Assembly: GCA_021413735.1 (NCBI GenBank)
Contig: JAIOPV010000056.1
Span: 1 to 64,000, forward strand
Direction: 5' to 3'
DNA from: Planctomycetota bacterium
GTDB taxonomy: Bacteria; Planctomycetota; Planctomycetia; Gemmatales; Gemmataceae
Length of the DNA stretch: 64,000 nt
The position numbers were made by a program, and so were the translations under genes. Each line of letters begins with the position of its first letter. The first letter of the stretch is position 1. This document shows, one piece after another, positions 1 to 7,114 of the stretch. The notes beneath the pieces were generated by a model. It ran no database searches. It was given only the letters and a program-made list of their open reading frames with translations, and was not told the origin of the DNA.

Positions 1-515
1 CGTCCATGATCCCTGACCCCGGGTTCCTTCGCAACCTGCCGTCGCGGTACGCAACCACAAGCATCGCTGGAACAGTCGAACCCGGAAAGATCAATCGGTG
101 CGTCTACCGAACGACACCGATTTGTCGGACAGACTCCTAGATCGTCGTAAATGCCTTGTGCAATGGTCATGACCGTTGAAATGCGCCACGACAGTTTGCT
201 CACAACGCAGCGGAGAGGCGGATTGAATAACACCATCCGTAGTTTCGGACGCTCAGCAAGCCACCCAAAGTCGATGGCACACTCGATGCACCCCCGAGCG
301 ATTCGCGGAGTTACGAACCAATCAAACCCGAAGAGGTGACCACAACAGCCGTGGATCACAATGAGATGCCGGTTCGGATCTCGTTCGAGACGGACATGGA
401 GAAGAAAGTTTGATAGGTCGAAGTGCCCCCACATGAAGAGGTTGCCGCCTGGCTGCCAGTAGCAAACCTCGTCCGCGACAACGATCTTTCGCCAGCCCTT
501 TTTGCCGAACGCCAT
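1..515 (-). CDS. Partial hypothetical protein running off the left edge; possible chimeric or decayed paralogue
   Basis: Reading the minus strand from the ATG at 515, the frame stays open for 171 codons to position 1, so the gene continues outside the window. The first ~85 residues begin MAFGKKGWRKIVV and contain VTPRIARGCIECAIDFGW, which recalls small Gemmata proteins of the WRKI-V...W / VTP...I..A...GW type (from memory, not searched). Residues ~100-128 (NPPLRCVVSKLSWRISTVM, then TIAQGIYDD) instead match the C-terminal module of the paralogous family found at 9924, 40171, 57948, 58745 and 59541. The expected ILADALxDAGC segment that should follow is not readable in this frame, although fragments of it (CGTTCG, CCGATT, GATGCT, GGTTGCG) appear with small indels. 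I infer a fusion or a decaying copy. No function is assigned. Confidence 0.45.
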   Translation of the reverse strand, partial: MAFGKKGWRKIVVADEVCYWQPGGNLFMWGHFDLSNFLLHVRLERDPNRHLIVIHGCCGHLFGFDWFVTPRIARGCIECAIDFGWLAERPKLRMVLFNPPLRCVVSKLSWRISTVMTIAQGIYDDLGVCPTNRCRSVDAPIDLSGFDCSSDACGCVPRRQVAKEPGVRDHG

Positions 516-529
516 GTTTCGCCCTCCGG

Positions 530-1453
530 TCACTTGCTCGGCTGGATCACCTGATCGGCGAAGCGTTCCATTTCCTCCAGTTGCGGGCTGCACTGCAACA
601 GCAAGAGGTTCACGCCAACCGCCTCGAAGCGTTTCACCTGATCCAGCACCTGACCGGGCGTGCCCACCAAGCCCGCACGCAAGCCGCGATTCGACACCGA
701 GTAATCTTCCAGCGAGACCCGCTGTTCGAGTTGCGTGCCCGCGAGCCACTGCTGATAGTTGTTGTAACCCGCCTTCGATTGCTTCACGTCCGTGATGCGG
801 GCCAGTTCCGCCTTCGCCTCGGCATCTGTGTTCCGCACGATGCTGTAACCGGCCACGCCGTAAATCATCGGCCCCAACCCAAACCCCTCACGACGGCCGC
901 CCGCGTAGATGACGGGTCGCGGCCTGCTCACCGGCTTCGGTTGCAGCACGTTGTCGTGGACCTTGTAATACTTCCCCTCGAACGTGAAGTGATCCTGCTT
1001 CCAGACGCCATCGACGACCGAAAGCCACTCAGCAGTGCGGGCATAGCGGTCGTCGTGCTGCTCGAACTGCACGCCGTATTTCGTCGCCTCGTCCTTCCAC
1101 CAACTCGACACGACATTCAGCGATAGCCGCCCAGGGCCACCGATGTTGTCGATGTTGGCAGCTTGCTTCGCCAGCAGTGCCGGACTGTGGAACGTCGGCC
1201 GCACCGCGACCATCAGTTCCAGTTTGGACGTGACCGCCATGAGCGCCGCCGCCGTGCTCCACGCATCGAGCGACGGTGCCTCTTCGCCCTTGATGTCGTT
1301 GAGGTTCAGCTCCGCGACGAGCGACAGACTGTAACCGATCTGCTCGCTGCGAATGGCGAGTCGCTTCGAGTATTCCCACGTCGGGGTCATGTTCTCGTCG
1401 TCGACGTTGCGAAGCCAGCCGCCAAAAACTGGCATCCAGTAACCGTAGCGCAT
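530..1453 (-). CDS. LLM-class flavin-dependent monooxygenase (alkanesulfonate/dimethylsulfone monooxygenase-like)
   Basis: A 307-residue protein of the bacterial luciferase-like (LLM) fold. The start MRYGYWMPVFGGWL is the usual first beta strand. The motifs GRLSLNVVSSWWKDE and HDDRYARTAEWLSVVDGVWKQDHFTFEGKYY are characteristic of the SsuD/SfnG branch, which uses reduced FMN to oxidise sulfonates or sulfones to release sulfur. It is slightly shorter than typical SfnG (about 360 residues). It lies last in the bio-strand gene run, 52 bases after the ATP-grasp gene and separated from it by a short palindrome (1475-1501). No flavin reductase partner is visible nearby. The substrate cannot be told from sequence; a role in sulfur supply would fit next to biotin synthesis, but that is inference. 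Confidence 0.85.
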   Translation of the reverse strand: MRYGYWMPVFGGWLRNVDDENMTPTWEYSKRLAIRSEQIGYSLSLVAELNLNDIKGEEAPSLDAWSTAAALMAVTSKLELMVAVRPTFHSPALLAKQAANIDNIGGPGRLSLNVVSSWWKDEATKYGVQFEQHDDRYARTAEWLSVVDGVWKQDHFTFEGKYYKVHDNVLQPKPVSRPRPVIYAGGRREGFGLGPMIYGVAGYSIVRNTDAEAKAELARITDVKQSKAGYNNYQQWLAGTQLEQRVSLEDYSVSNRGLRAGLVGTPGQVLDQVKRFEAVGVNLLLLQCSPQLEEMERFADQVIQPSK

Positions 1454-1474
1454 GGGGTTCTCGTGTGATGGGCA

Positions 1475-1501
1475 GTCGTCCCGTTGGGACGACCGCTAAA
1501 C
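1475..1501. repeat. Short intergenic palindrome of the GCGG-hairpin family
   Basis: A GTCGTCCC / GGGACGAC hairpin with a 3-base loop followed by CGCTAAAC. The same arrangement (a CCCC/GGGG hairpin flanked by GTTAAGCGG or CCGCTAAAC) recurs at 3797-3859, 14584-14606 and 16942-16969. It lies directly after the stop of the ATP-grasp gene. Confidence 0.7.
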
Positions 1502-1505
1502 GCGG

Positions 1506-2459
1506 TCAGTTGGCGCGTGATTGCAGGTAATCGACGAGTCGTGCGAATGGGTCGAAGCCCACGACGTTTTTCGCGTCGGCCACGAAGTTCGACAACGCGT
1601 TGATGTCGTAATAGACGATCTTGCCGTCGCGGTCGTCGATCATGTACTCGATGCCGCCAACGTCGATGCCTGCCGTCTGCATGATGGACTCGCACGCCGC
1701 GATCACTTCCGGCGATGGCGTGTACCCTTCCACCTTCATGCCGGTCTTCGGGGCGTTCACCGGGCACGCACTGCGAACCAGCTCCACGCCATCAGCACGC
1801 TGGCAGATATCCGCCGGGCACAGGTTGAACGATTCGCCCGTCGTGAACACGTTGATCGCGTAGAGGTACTTGCCGCCGAGCGTTTCCACTCGTGTGATGT
1901 GCCCCCCGCGTGCTGGCACGAACTCCTGCACCAGAGCAGTGTGATCGACGCCGAAATCGAGCTGGTTCGCAGCAACCGCAGCAGCAAGAACTTCGCGGTT
2001 CTCGAACTTCACGATGCCGGCCCCGCTGCCGCCGATGTTCGCCTTCACCACGATCGGGAAGCGTAACCCCTCCGCAGCCTCCAATGCCTTCGACGCATGA
2101 TTGATGACGCGAGCCTTCGGATAACCGAGCCCCAGCGATTCGAGGAGGGTGAGTTGTCGCGCCTTCGAGAGTTCGATGCCGAAGCCCTGAAGCCCGTTCA
2201 CGACTGGCACGCCGAGCCGTTCGAGATGGGCCATGAAGCCGAGCGTGAAGAACATGCCCTGCACGCCGCCGCGGAGGTACGCCGACGGACTCATGCGGTT
2301 GAACACGAGCGAATACGGTGACTGTTTTTCGCTGGGGTCGTAGCAGTGAGCGCGAGGATCGAGCCGCACGAATGGGATTTCGCGGCGTTCGAGTTCGGCG
2401 AACAGCGGGCGAAACCAGTCGGGGTGTTCGTGGTAGATCGCGAACGGAAGGCGAGGCAT
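1506..2459 (-). CDS. ATP-grasp ligase, RimK/glutamate-ligase-like
   Basis: A 317-residue ATP-grasp protein. The central segment FPIVVKANIGGSGAGIVKF is the ATP-binding lysine plus glycine-rich loop. VQEFVPARGGHITRVETLGGKYLYAINV follows as the second nucleotide-binding strand, and IEYMIDDRDGKIVYYDINALSNFV carries the acidic and Asn metal ligands near the C-terminus. The family forms an amide or peptide bond between a carboxylate and an amine via an acyl-phosphate. The gene starts 46 bases after bioDA ends, on the same strand, so co-transcription is likely. The substrate is unknown. A link to biotin metabolism is possible but not shown. Confidence 0.8.
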   Translation of the reverse strand: MPRLPFAIYHEHPDWFRPLFAELERREIPFVRLDPRAHCYDPSEKQSPYSLVFNRMSPSAYLRGGVQGMFFTLGFMAHLERLGVPVVNGLQGFGIELSKARQLTLLESLGLGYPKARVINHASKALEAAEGLRFPIVVKANIGGSGAGIVKFENREVLAAAVAANQLDFGVDHTALVQEFVPARGGHITRVETLGGKYLYAINVFTTGESFNLCPADICQRADGVELVRSACPVNAPKTGMKVEGYTPSPEVIAACESIMQTAGIDVGGIEYMIDDRDGKIVYYDINALSNFVADAKNVVGFDPFARLVDYLQSRAN

Positions 2460-2505
2460 GGGTCATTCTCGGCGGGTGAGATGAACCGATTGTACCCGAG
2501 AGGAA

Positions 2506-4497
2506 TCACGTCGTCTGCGTTGCGGATTTGATCGCGTCGACGATTCGGTGCAACGACACGTCGGACGTGCAGAGCGGCGGCATCGCATACACCACCGAGC
2601 CGAGCGGTCGCAGCAACACGCCTGCTTCGATGGAGCGTTGTCGGATTCGCTGGCCGACGTCCGCGAGGTAGCCGCCTGCGACATCGAGTTCCACGGCCGC
2701 GATGGTGCCACAGATGCGGACGTCTTTCACGCCGGGCTGATGACTAAGCGGTTCAAGGTGCGTTCGCCAGAACGCTTCGATGCGGTCGGCGTTCGCTTGC
2801 CATTCGGGAGCCGCAAGCAGCTTCCAGTTCGCGACGCCGACCGCACATGCCAGCGGATTCGCGGTGAACGAGTGGCCGTGGAAGAAGGTCTTCGTGCGGT
2901 CGGGTGTGTTGAAGGCAGCGACGATTTCAGGCGCGGCGATTGTTGCGGAAATGGGCATCATTCCACCTGCGATGGTCTTCGCTGTGCAGATCAAATCGGG
3001 GGCGATGCCTGCGTGCGAGTGAGCCCAGATGCAACCCGTACGGCAACCGGTCATCACTTCGTCGGCGATGAACAGCACGCCATGTCTCTTGGCCACATCG
3101 AAGAGATCACGCAACTCTCGCGGCGAGTGCATTCGCATGCCGCCAGCACCTTGCACGAGCGGTTCGAGGATCACGGCAGCGACATGACCCGCATGTTTCT
3201 TCAGCGTGTCGTCGAGCTGGTCGGCAGACACCGGAATTTGCAAAGCCCGGAACAGCAGCGGCTCGAACGTGCCGAAAAACAGCGGATCGCGACCGACGGC
3301 CATAGCGCCGAAGGTGTCGCCGTGGTAGCCGTTCTCGAAGCCGACGAACAGCGTGCGGCTCGGTTCCCCGCGATGACACCAGAACTGATACGCCATCTTC
3401 AACGCGACCTCGACAGCCGTGCTGCCATTGTCGGAGAAGAACACGCGGCCGTTTGAGAGGCTCGCCCGATTCCTCGAAGACTCGGAATAGGCTCGCCCTT
3501 GCCACGGGACAGACGCCAGCATGCGTTCGGCGAGTTCGACGGCCGGCGGATGCGTGACCCCCGCGAACAGCACATGATCGAGCGTGTGCGCCGCTTGAGT
3601 GAGCGCATCGACGAGTGGCGGATGTCGGTGACCATGAAGGATCGTCCACCACGAAGAGATGGCGTCGATGAGCGTGCGGCCATCGGCGAGGTGCAGGAAC
3701 TCGCGTTCGGCGCTCACGACGGGCAACGGATCGACCGGATCACAGAGCGATGTGTACGGGTGCCATAACGCGGCACGATCACGTTGCACCAAATTTGTTA
3801 AGCGGTGTCCCCAACGGGGACATGTTGGGTTGGTGACTTCGCTGGGGTCACCGCTAAACGTTGATGCACTTTCTCGCAACGACGACGTGTTCCATTCGCC
3901 ATCGGGCAACCGCCACGACACCACTCGCAATCCGGTGTGCTTCGAGATCTGCGTTTCGGCGAACTCGTCACGTTCGCCCAACAGCACGACCGCTGATGCG
4001 TCCACGCCGGACATCGCTCGCAGCGCCGACAACACACGCCCAACAGCACCCACAGCCGACGACGCCACCAACACCACAGGCAGCCCGAACGCGCGGATGA
4101 GTTCAATTTGCAACACATCTTCGGTGAGCGGCGAGAGCGGCCCGCCGAACGTCTCGATCAGCAGCGGTTTCTCGGTGTGCGGAATTGCTGCGAGAATTTC
4201 CGCGACCCCCGGCATCACGCGGCCTTCGCGTTTTGCGGCAAGTGCGGGCGCGACGGGTTCAACAAAGCGTGCGAGTGGTTCGTGAACGGTGGCAGTGGGA
4301 ACGAGTCGACGGACGCGAAGCGAATCGGGGTCGCCGGTTTCGACGGGCTTCCAGTAGTCGAAAGGACAAGCCTGTTCCGAGTCTTCGAGGAACCGGGCTT
4401 GCCTCACGGATTGATCGCAGAACGCCGAAAGAAACAGCAACGAGAACGCGGTTTTGCCGGCGTCGGTGTCGGTGCCAACCACGACGAAGCCATTCAT
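2506..4497 (-). CDS. bioDA: Bifunctional dethiobiotin synthetase / DAPA aminotransferase (BioD-BioA fusion)
   Basis: A 663-residue fusion. Residues 1-210 are BioD, with P-loop GTDTDAGKT at 8-16 and the KPVETG substrate motif near 50. Residues 235-663 are BioA: a fold-type I PLP aminotransferase with HPYTS near the N-terminus, FFSDNGSTAVEVALKM, and the PLP lysine K507 in AKTIAGGMM. Together they convert KAPA to DAPA and then DAPA to dethiobiotin. The domain order is the same as in the plant BIO3-BIO1 fusion. The linker (about 213-234) is encoded by a palindromic element. Two further ~40-base related palindromes are inserted in frame at residues ~32-45 and ~334-347, lengthening loops where the families are normally shorter. 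The start ATG overlaps the bioF stop by 4 bases, indicating translational coupling. Confidence 0.95.
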   Translation of the reverse strand: MNGFVVVGTDTDAGKTAFSLLFLSAFCDQSVRQARFLEDSEQACPFDYWKPVETGDPDSLRVRRLVPTATVHEPLARFVEPVAPALAAKREGRVMPGVAEILAAIPHTEKPLLIETFGGPLSPLTEDVLQIELIRAFGLPVVLVASSAVGAVGRVLSALRAMSGVDASAVVLLGERDEFAETQISKHTGLRVVSWRLPDGEWNTSSLRESASTFSGDPSEVTNPTCPRWGHRLTNLVQRDRAALWHPYTSLCDPVDPLPVVSAEREFLHLADGRTLIDAISSWWTILHGHRHPPLVDALTQAAHTLDHVLFAGVTHPPAVELAERMLASVPWQGRAYSESSRNRASLSNGRVFFSDNGSTAVEVALKMAYQFWCHRGEPSRTLFVGFENGYHGDTFGAMAVGRDPLFFGTFEPLLFRALQIPVSADQLDDTLKKHAGHVAAVILEPLVQGAGGMRMHSPRELRDLFDVAKRHGVLFIADEVMTGCRTGCIWAHSHAGIAPDLICTAKTIAGGMMPISATIAAPEIVAAFNTPDRTKTFFHGHSFTANPLACAVGVANWKLLAAPEWQANADRIEAFWRTHLEPLSHQPGVKDVRICGTIAAVELDVAGGYLADVGQRIRQRSIEAGVLLRPLGSVVYAMPPLCTSDVSLHRIVDAIKSATQTT
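3457..3502. repeat. In-frame ~40-base palindromic insert in the BioA domain (copy B)
   Basis: The core TTCCTCGAAGACTCGGAA is palindromic and flanked by GGCTCGCCC-like arms. It is nearly identical to copy A at 4362-4405, in inverted orientation. It encodes the extra residues between VPWQG and NGRVFFSDNG (about 334-347), where BioA proteins normally have a short loop. Confidence 0.75.
3797..3859. repeat. Palindromic element encoding the BioD-BioA linker
   Basis: Outer inverted arms GTTAAGCGGT (3797) and ACCGCTAAAC (ending 3859) match at 9 of 10 positions. Between them are two separate hairpins, GTCCCC/GGGGAC and GGTGAC/GTCACC. The element is read through in frame and supplies the ~21-residue linker between the two enzyme domains of bioDA. 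Confidence 0.75.
4362..4405. repeat. In-frame ~40-base palindromic insert in the BioD domain (copy A)
   Basis: Contains TTCCGAGTCTTCGAGGAA flanked by CAAGCC and GGCTTG arms. It encodes residues ~32-45 (core RFLEDSEQA) between the first BioD helix and the YWKPVETG strand. It is the partner of the copy at 3457-3502. Confidence 0.75.
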
Positions 4498-5720
4498 CCG
4501 CGAATCGCCTCCGCGACGTGGTCCGCAAGCTGATCGAGCAACGCGGGCTCATGGTCTGCGTGAATCGAGATGCGGAGTCGTGCGGTTCCCTGCGGCACCG
4601 ACGGCGGCCGAATCGCACGGATGTCGTAGCCGCGTTCCTGAAGTGCCGTCGCAACTCGCACTGCGTTCACGTCGTCGCCGAGTACGACCGGCACAATGTA
4701 GCTGTCGCCGATGGTCGGCACGCCACGTTCCGCGAGCATCGCATGGAAACGCGTGGCGTTCGTGCGAAGAGCGTCGCGACCAGCGTCATCGGCACGCACT
4801 TTCGGCAGCATGTCGAGCCACCACTCGCCAATCGCGGGCGGCAGTGCTGTCGTGAAGATGAGGTGTCTGCACTTGTTCACGAGGTAGTCGCGAAGCAGCG
4901 CCGAACCGCAGATATACGCCCCGCTGACGCCGAGAGCCTTGCCACCCGTGTGAACCGTTGCCAGCACCCGCGACCGCAACCCGAGTTCGTCCACGATGCC
5001 CGACCCACCGCGTCCGAAGCAACCCGTGCTGTGCGCTTCATCAACGATGAGGTGTGCGCCGTACTGTTCCGCCAGCTCGACAATCGCCGCGAGCGGGGAA
5101 CGGTCGCCGTCCATGCTGAACAGCGATTCCGTGATGACGAACATCTCGCGGCCCGCCGGTCGCTGTGCCGCTTCCTTCCGCAAGCCTTCTTCGAGATGGG
5201 CCAGGTTGTTGTGCTGAAACGAGAACTTGCGGGGCCGACAGATTCGCAGCCCTTCCGCGATGCAGGCGTGGTTCAACTCGTCGGACGCCACCCAGTCGCC
5301 GGGTTCGATCACCGTCGAAATCAGTCCCTCGTTCGCGGTGAACCCGCTGTTCATCACGAGGCACGATTCGGCGTTGTGCCAGTCGCACAGTGCTGATTCG
5401 ACTGCATCCCAGATGGGATGATGCCCGCGAAGGAGGCGAGATGCGATACCAGAGGTGGAGTGGCGAACCCCGAGTGCCAGCGAGGGGGTGGCGTTCGCAT
5501 GGGTTGACGCTGAAACAGATTCCCCATTGCTCGCAGTGGGGCTATCGCCACCCCCTCGCTGGCACTCGGGGTTCGCCAACCGACCGTTGCCGTAGCCGAG
5601 ATAATCGTTCGAGGTGAAGTCGAGGCCACGCGGTGGCTTCAGCGACCGAAACCGGCCCTGCGACTTCAAGCCGTCGAGGGCTTCGGTCCAGCGTGCGAAG
5701 AGACTCTTTTGTTGAGTCAT
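4494..5720 (-). CDS. bioF: 8-amino-7-oxononanoate synthase with an in-frame palindromic insert
   Basis: A 408-residue alpha-oxoamine synthase that condenses pimeloyl-ACP/CoA with alanine to form KAPA using PLP. The motifs are [16 protein letters not shown] near the N-terminus, [33 protein letters not shown] and the PLP lysine K261 in TGGKALG. The ATG at 5720 overlaps the bioB stop in an ATGA, which makes it preferable to the in-frame GTG 6 bases upstream. Residues ~48-87 (starting [13 protein letters not shown], ending [10 protein letters not shown]) are foreign to the family: they are encoded by a perfect 32-bp inverted repeat and its loop. Without them the protein has the usual length of ~385 and the conserved SNDYLG...SGIASRL spacing is restored. 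Confidence 0.95.
   Translation of the reverse strand: MTQQKSLFARWTEALDGLKSQGRFRSLKPPRGLDFTSNDYLGYGNGRLANPECQRGGGDSPTASNGESVSASTHANATPSLALGVRHSTSGIASRLLRGHHPIWDAVESALCDWHNAESCLVMNSGFTANEGLISTVIEPGDWVASDELNHACIAEGLRICRPRKFSFQHNNLAHLEEGLRKEAAQRPAGREMFVITESLFSMDGDRSPLAAIVELAEQYGAHLIVDEAHSTGCFGRGGSGIVDELGLRSRVLATVHTGGKALGVSGAYICGSALLRDYLVNKCRHLIFTTALPPAIGEWWLDMLPKVRADDAGRDALRTNATRFHAMLAERGVPTIGDSYIVPVVLGDDVNAVRVATALQERGYDIRAIRPPSVPQGTARLRISIHADHEPALLDQLADHVAEAIRG
5461..5578. repeat. Perfect 32-bp inverted repeat inserted in frame in bioF
   Basis: The left arm is 5461-5492 and the right arm 5547-5578, exact reverse complements over 32 bases. The 54-base loop contains a smaller hairpin (CCCCATTG/CAGTGGGG, 5522-5541). 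The whole element is translated without a stop in the bioF frame. Confidence 0.9.
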
Positions 5721-6664
5721 GCGCACCCGGCCGCGGTTGGAACCGGCAGCCCCATCGCACGGAACAGATTCGCATCAGCGGTTTCGTCCGGGTTGGGGGC
5801 GGTGAGCAACTTCTCGCCGAAGAACACGGAGTCGGCGCCCGCGAGGAAGCACAGGATTTGCAGTTCGCGGCTCATGCGATCACGACCGGCGCTCAGACGA
5901 ACGCGAGCCTTCGGGAATGCGATGCGAGCGACTGCGATCAGTCGCACCAACTCCACCGAATCCACGGGCGGAGCCATTTGCAGCGGCGTTCCCGTCGACG
6001 GCATCAGGCAGTTGATCGGCACGCTCTCCGGCGGCGTTTCGAGGTTCGCCAATTCCACGAACATCATGAGGCGGTCGTCTTCCGTTTCGCCCATGCCGAG
6101 GATGCCGCCACAACACACCGAGATGCCGGCCTTGCTCACGGCACGCAGGGTGTCGAGGCGATCATCGTACTTGCGGGTCGTCACGATCTCCGGATAGAAC
6201 CGCCGGCTCGTGTCGAGGTTGTGGTTGTACGCGGTGAGGCCCGCTTCCGCGAGGCGACGTGCCTGGTCTTCGCTCAGCATTCCGAGCGTCACGCACGCTT
6301 CCATATCGAGGCCGCGCACGACGCGAACCATGTCGAGAACGCGGTCGAACTCGGGGCCGTCTTTCGGTGATCGCCACGCAGCTCCCATACAGAAGCGGGT
6401 CGCGCCGGCGGCCTTCGCTTGCTCGGCCTTCTCACGCACGGCATCGACCGTCATCAGCGGATGGCGGTCAACGGGCGTGTCGTAGTGCGCTGACTGCGAG
6501 CAGTAGCCGCAATCTTCGGGGCAACCGCCGGTCTTGATGCTGAGCAATGCACAGCGCTGAACGTCGGCGTAGTTGCGGTATTGGCGATGCACTTCCGCCG
6601 CCCGAAGCATCAGCTCGGGCAACGGCAGGTCGTAAACCGCACGGAATTCGGTGAGCGTTTTCAT
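5717..6664 (-). CDS. bioB: Biotin synthase
   Basis: A 315-residue radical SAM enzyme that inserts sulfur into dethiobiotin. The radical SAM cysteines are C48, C52 and C55 in CPEDCGYC, followed by [61 protein letters not shown] and [12 protein letters not shown] are all BioB signatures. I chose the ATG at 6664 (MKTLTEF) because the upstream extension to 6721 has no family similarity. It is the first gene of the bioB-bioF-bioDA operon. Its upstream region carries the tandem CCGGAAYCAT repeats shared with the 46.7-kb locus. No biotin-repressor site was recognised. Confidence 0.96.
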   Translation of the reverse strand: MKTLTEFRAVYDLPLPELMLRAAEVHRQYRNYADVQRCALLSIKTGGCPEDCGYCSQSAHYDTPVDRHPLMTVDAVREKAEQAKAAGATRFCMGAAWRSPKDGPEFDRVLDMVRVVRGLDMEACVTLGMLSEDQARRLAEAGLTAYNHNLDTSRRFYPEIVTTRKYDDRLDTLRAVSKAGISVCCGGILGMGETEDDRLMMFVELANLETPPESVPINCLMPSTGTPLQMAPPVDSVELVRLIAVARIAFPKARVRLSAGRDRMSRELQILCFLAGADSVFFGEKLLTAPNPDETADANLFRAMGLPVPTAAGCA

Positions 6665-6733
6665 CGGGGAAATTGTAGAGCAGCGCCGATTTCCGCCAAT
6701 GGCACCCGCAATCGGAATCAACGTTCACGACAA

Positions 6734-6968
6734 GTCAAGTGATCGGTGAGCTTCTCATTGATTCCGGACGACCTGCCCACCCCACCTCCGGAACCATGAT
6801 TTCAGACCCGGAACCATGTCATTCGCCTCCGGAACCAAATGATTCCGGTCCGGAACCAATCATTCCAGACCCGGAATCATCGTTTCAGACCCGGAATCAT
6901 CGTTTCAGCCCCGGAACCATCGTTTCAGCCCCGGAACCATGTCAGCCGACCGGAAGAAAGATCGTTAG
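6734..6968. repeat. Tandem CCGGAAYCAT repeat module in the divergent bioB / DUF1549 promoter region
   Basis: The intergenic stretch 6665-7114 holds nine CCGG-centred units at about 6788, 6808, 6829, 6850, 6871, 6891, 6911, 6931 and 6950. Spacing is 20-21 bp (19 for the last), with the consensus CCGGAAYCATNNTTTCAGNC. The left flank (TTCTCATTGATTCCGG, 6752-6767) and the right-hand CGGAAGAA also occur at the second locus (46677-46940). Two helical turns between units suggest a protein-binding array. The rest of this gap (6969-7114) shows nothing I recognise apart from the ribosome-binding GAGGGA before the DUF1549 start. Confidence 0.8.
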
Positions 6969-7114
6969 AGTATCTCGTCTCCTCCGAACGTGATTTCTCT
7001 CACACGTTGCCGGATTTTGGTGTTGTCGCGGTCGCAGATTCTGTAGAATCTGGAAGCACCCGCCTGCCGTCACCTACCGCCGCTGCACGAAATTCTTCAC
7101 TGAGGGAAACGGTG

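Noticed and set aside
151-339. Small plus-strand ORF near the left edge
   Set aside because: It lies opposite the open minus-strand frame that shows family motifs, and has no signal of its own.
6788-6968. The CCGGAAYCAT array considered as a CRISPR
   Set aside because: The units abut at 20-21 bp with no unique spacers of constant size, and no cas genes are nearby.
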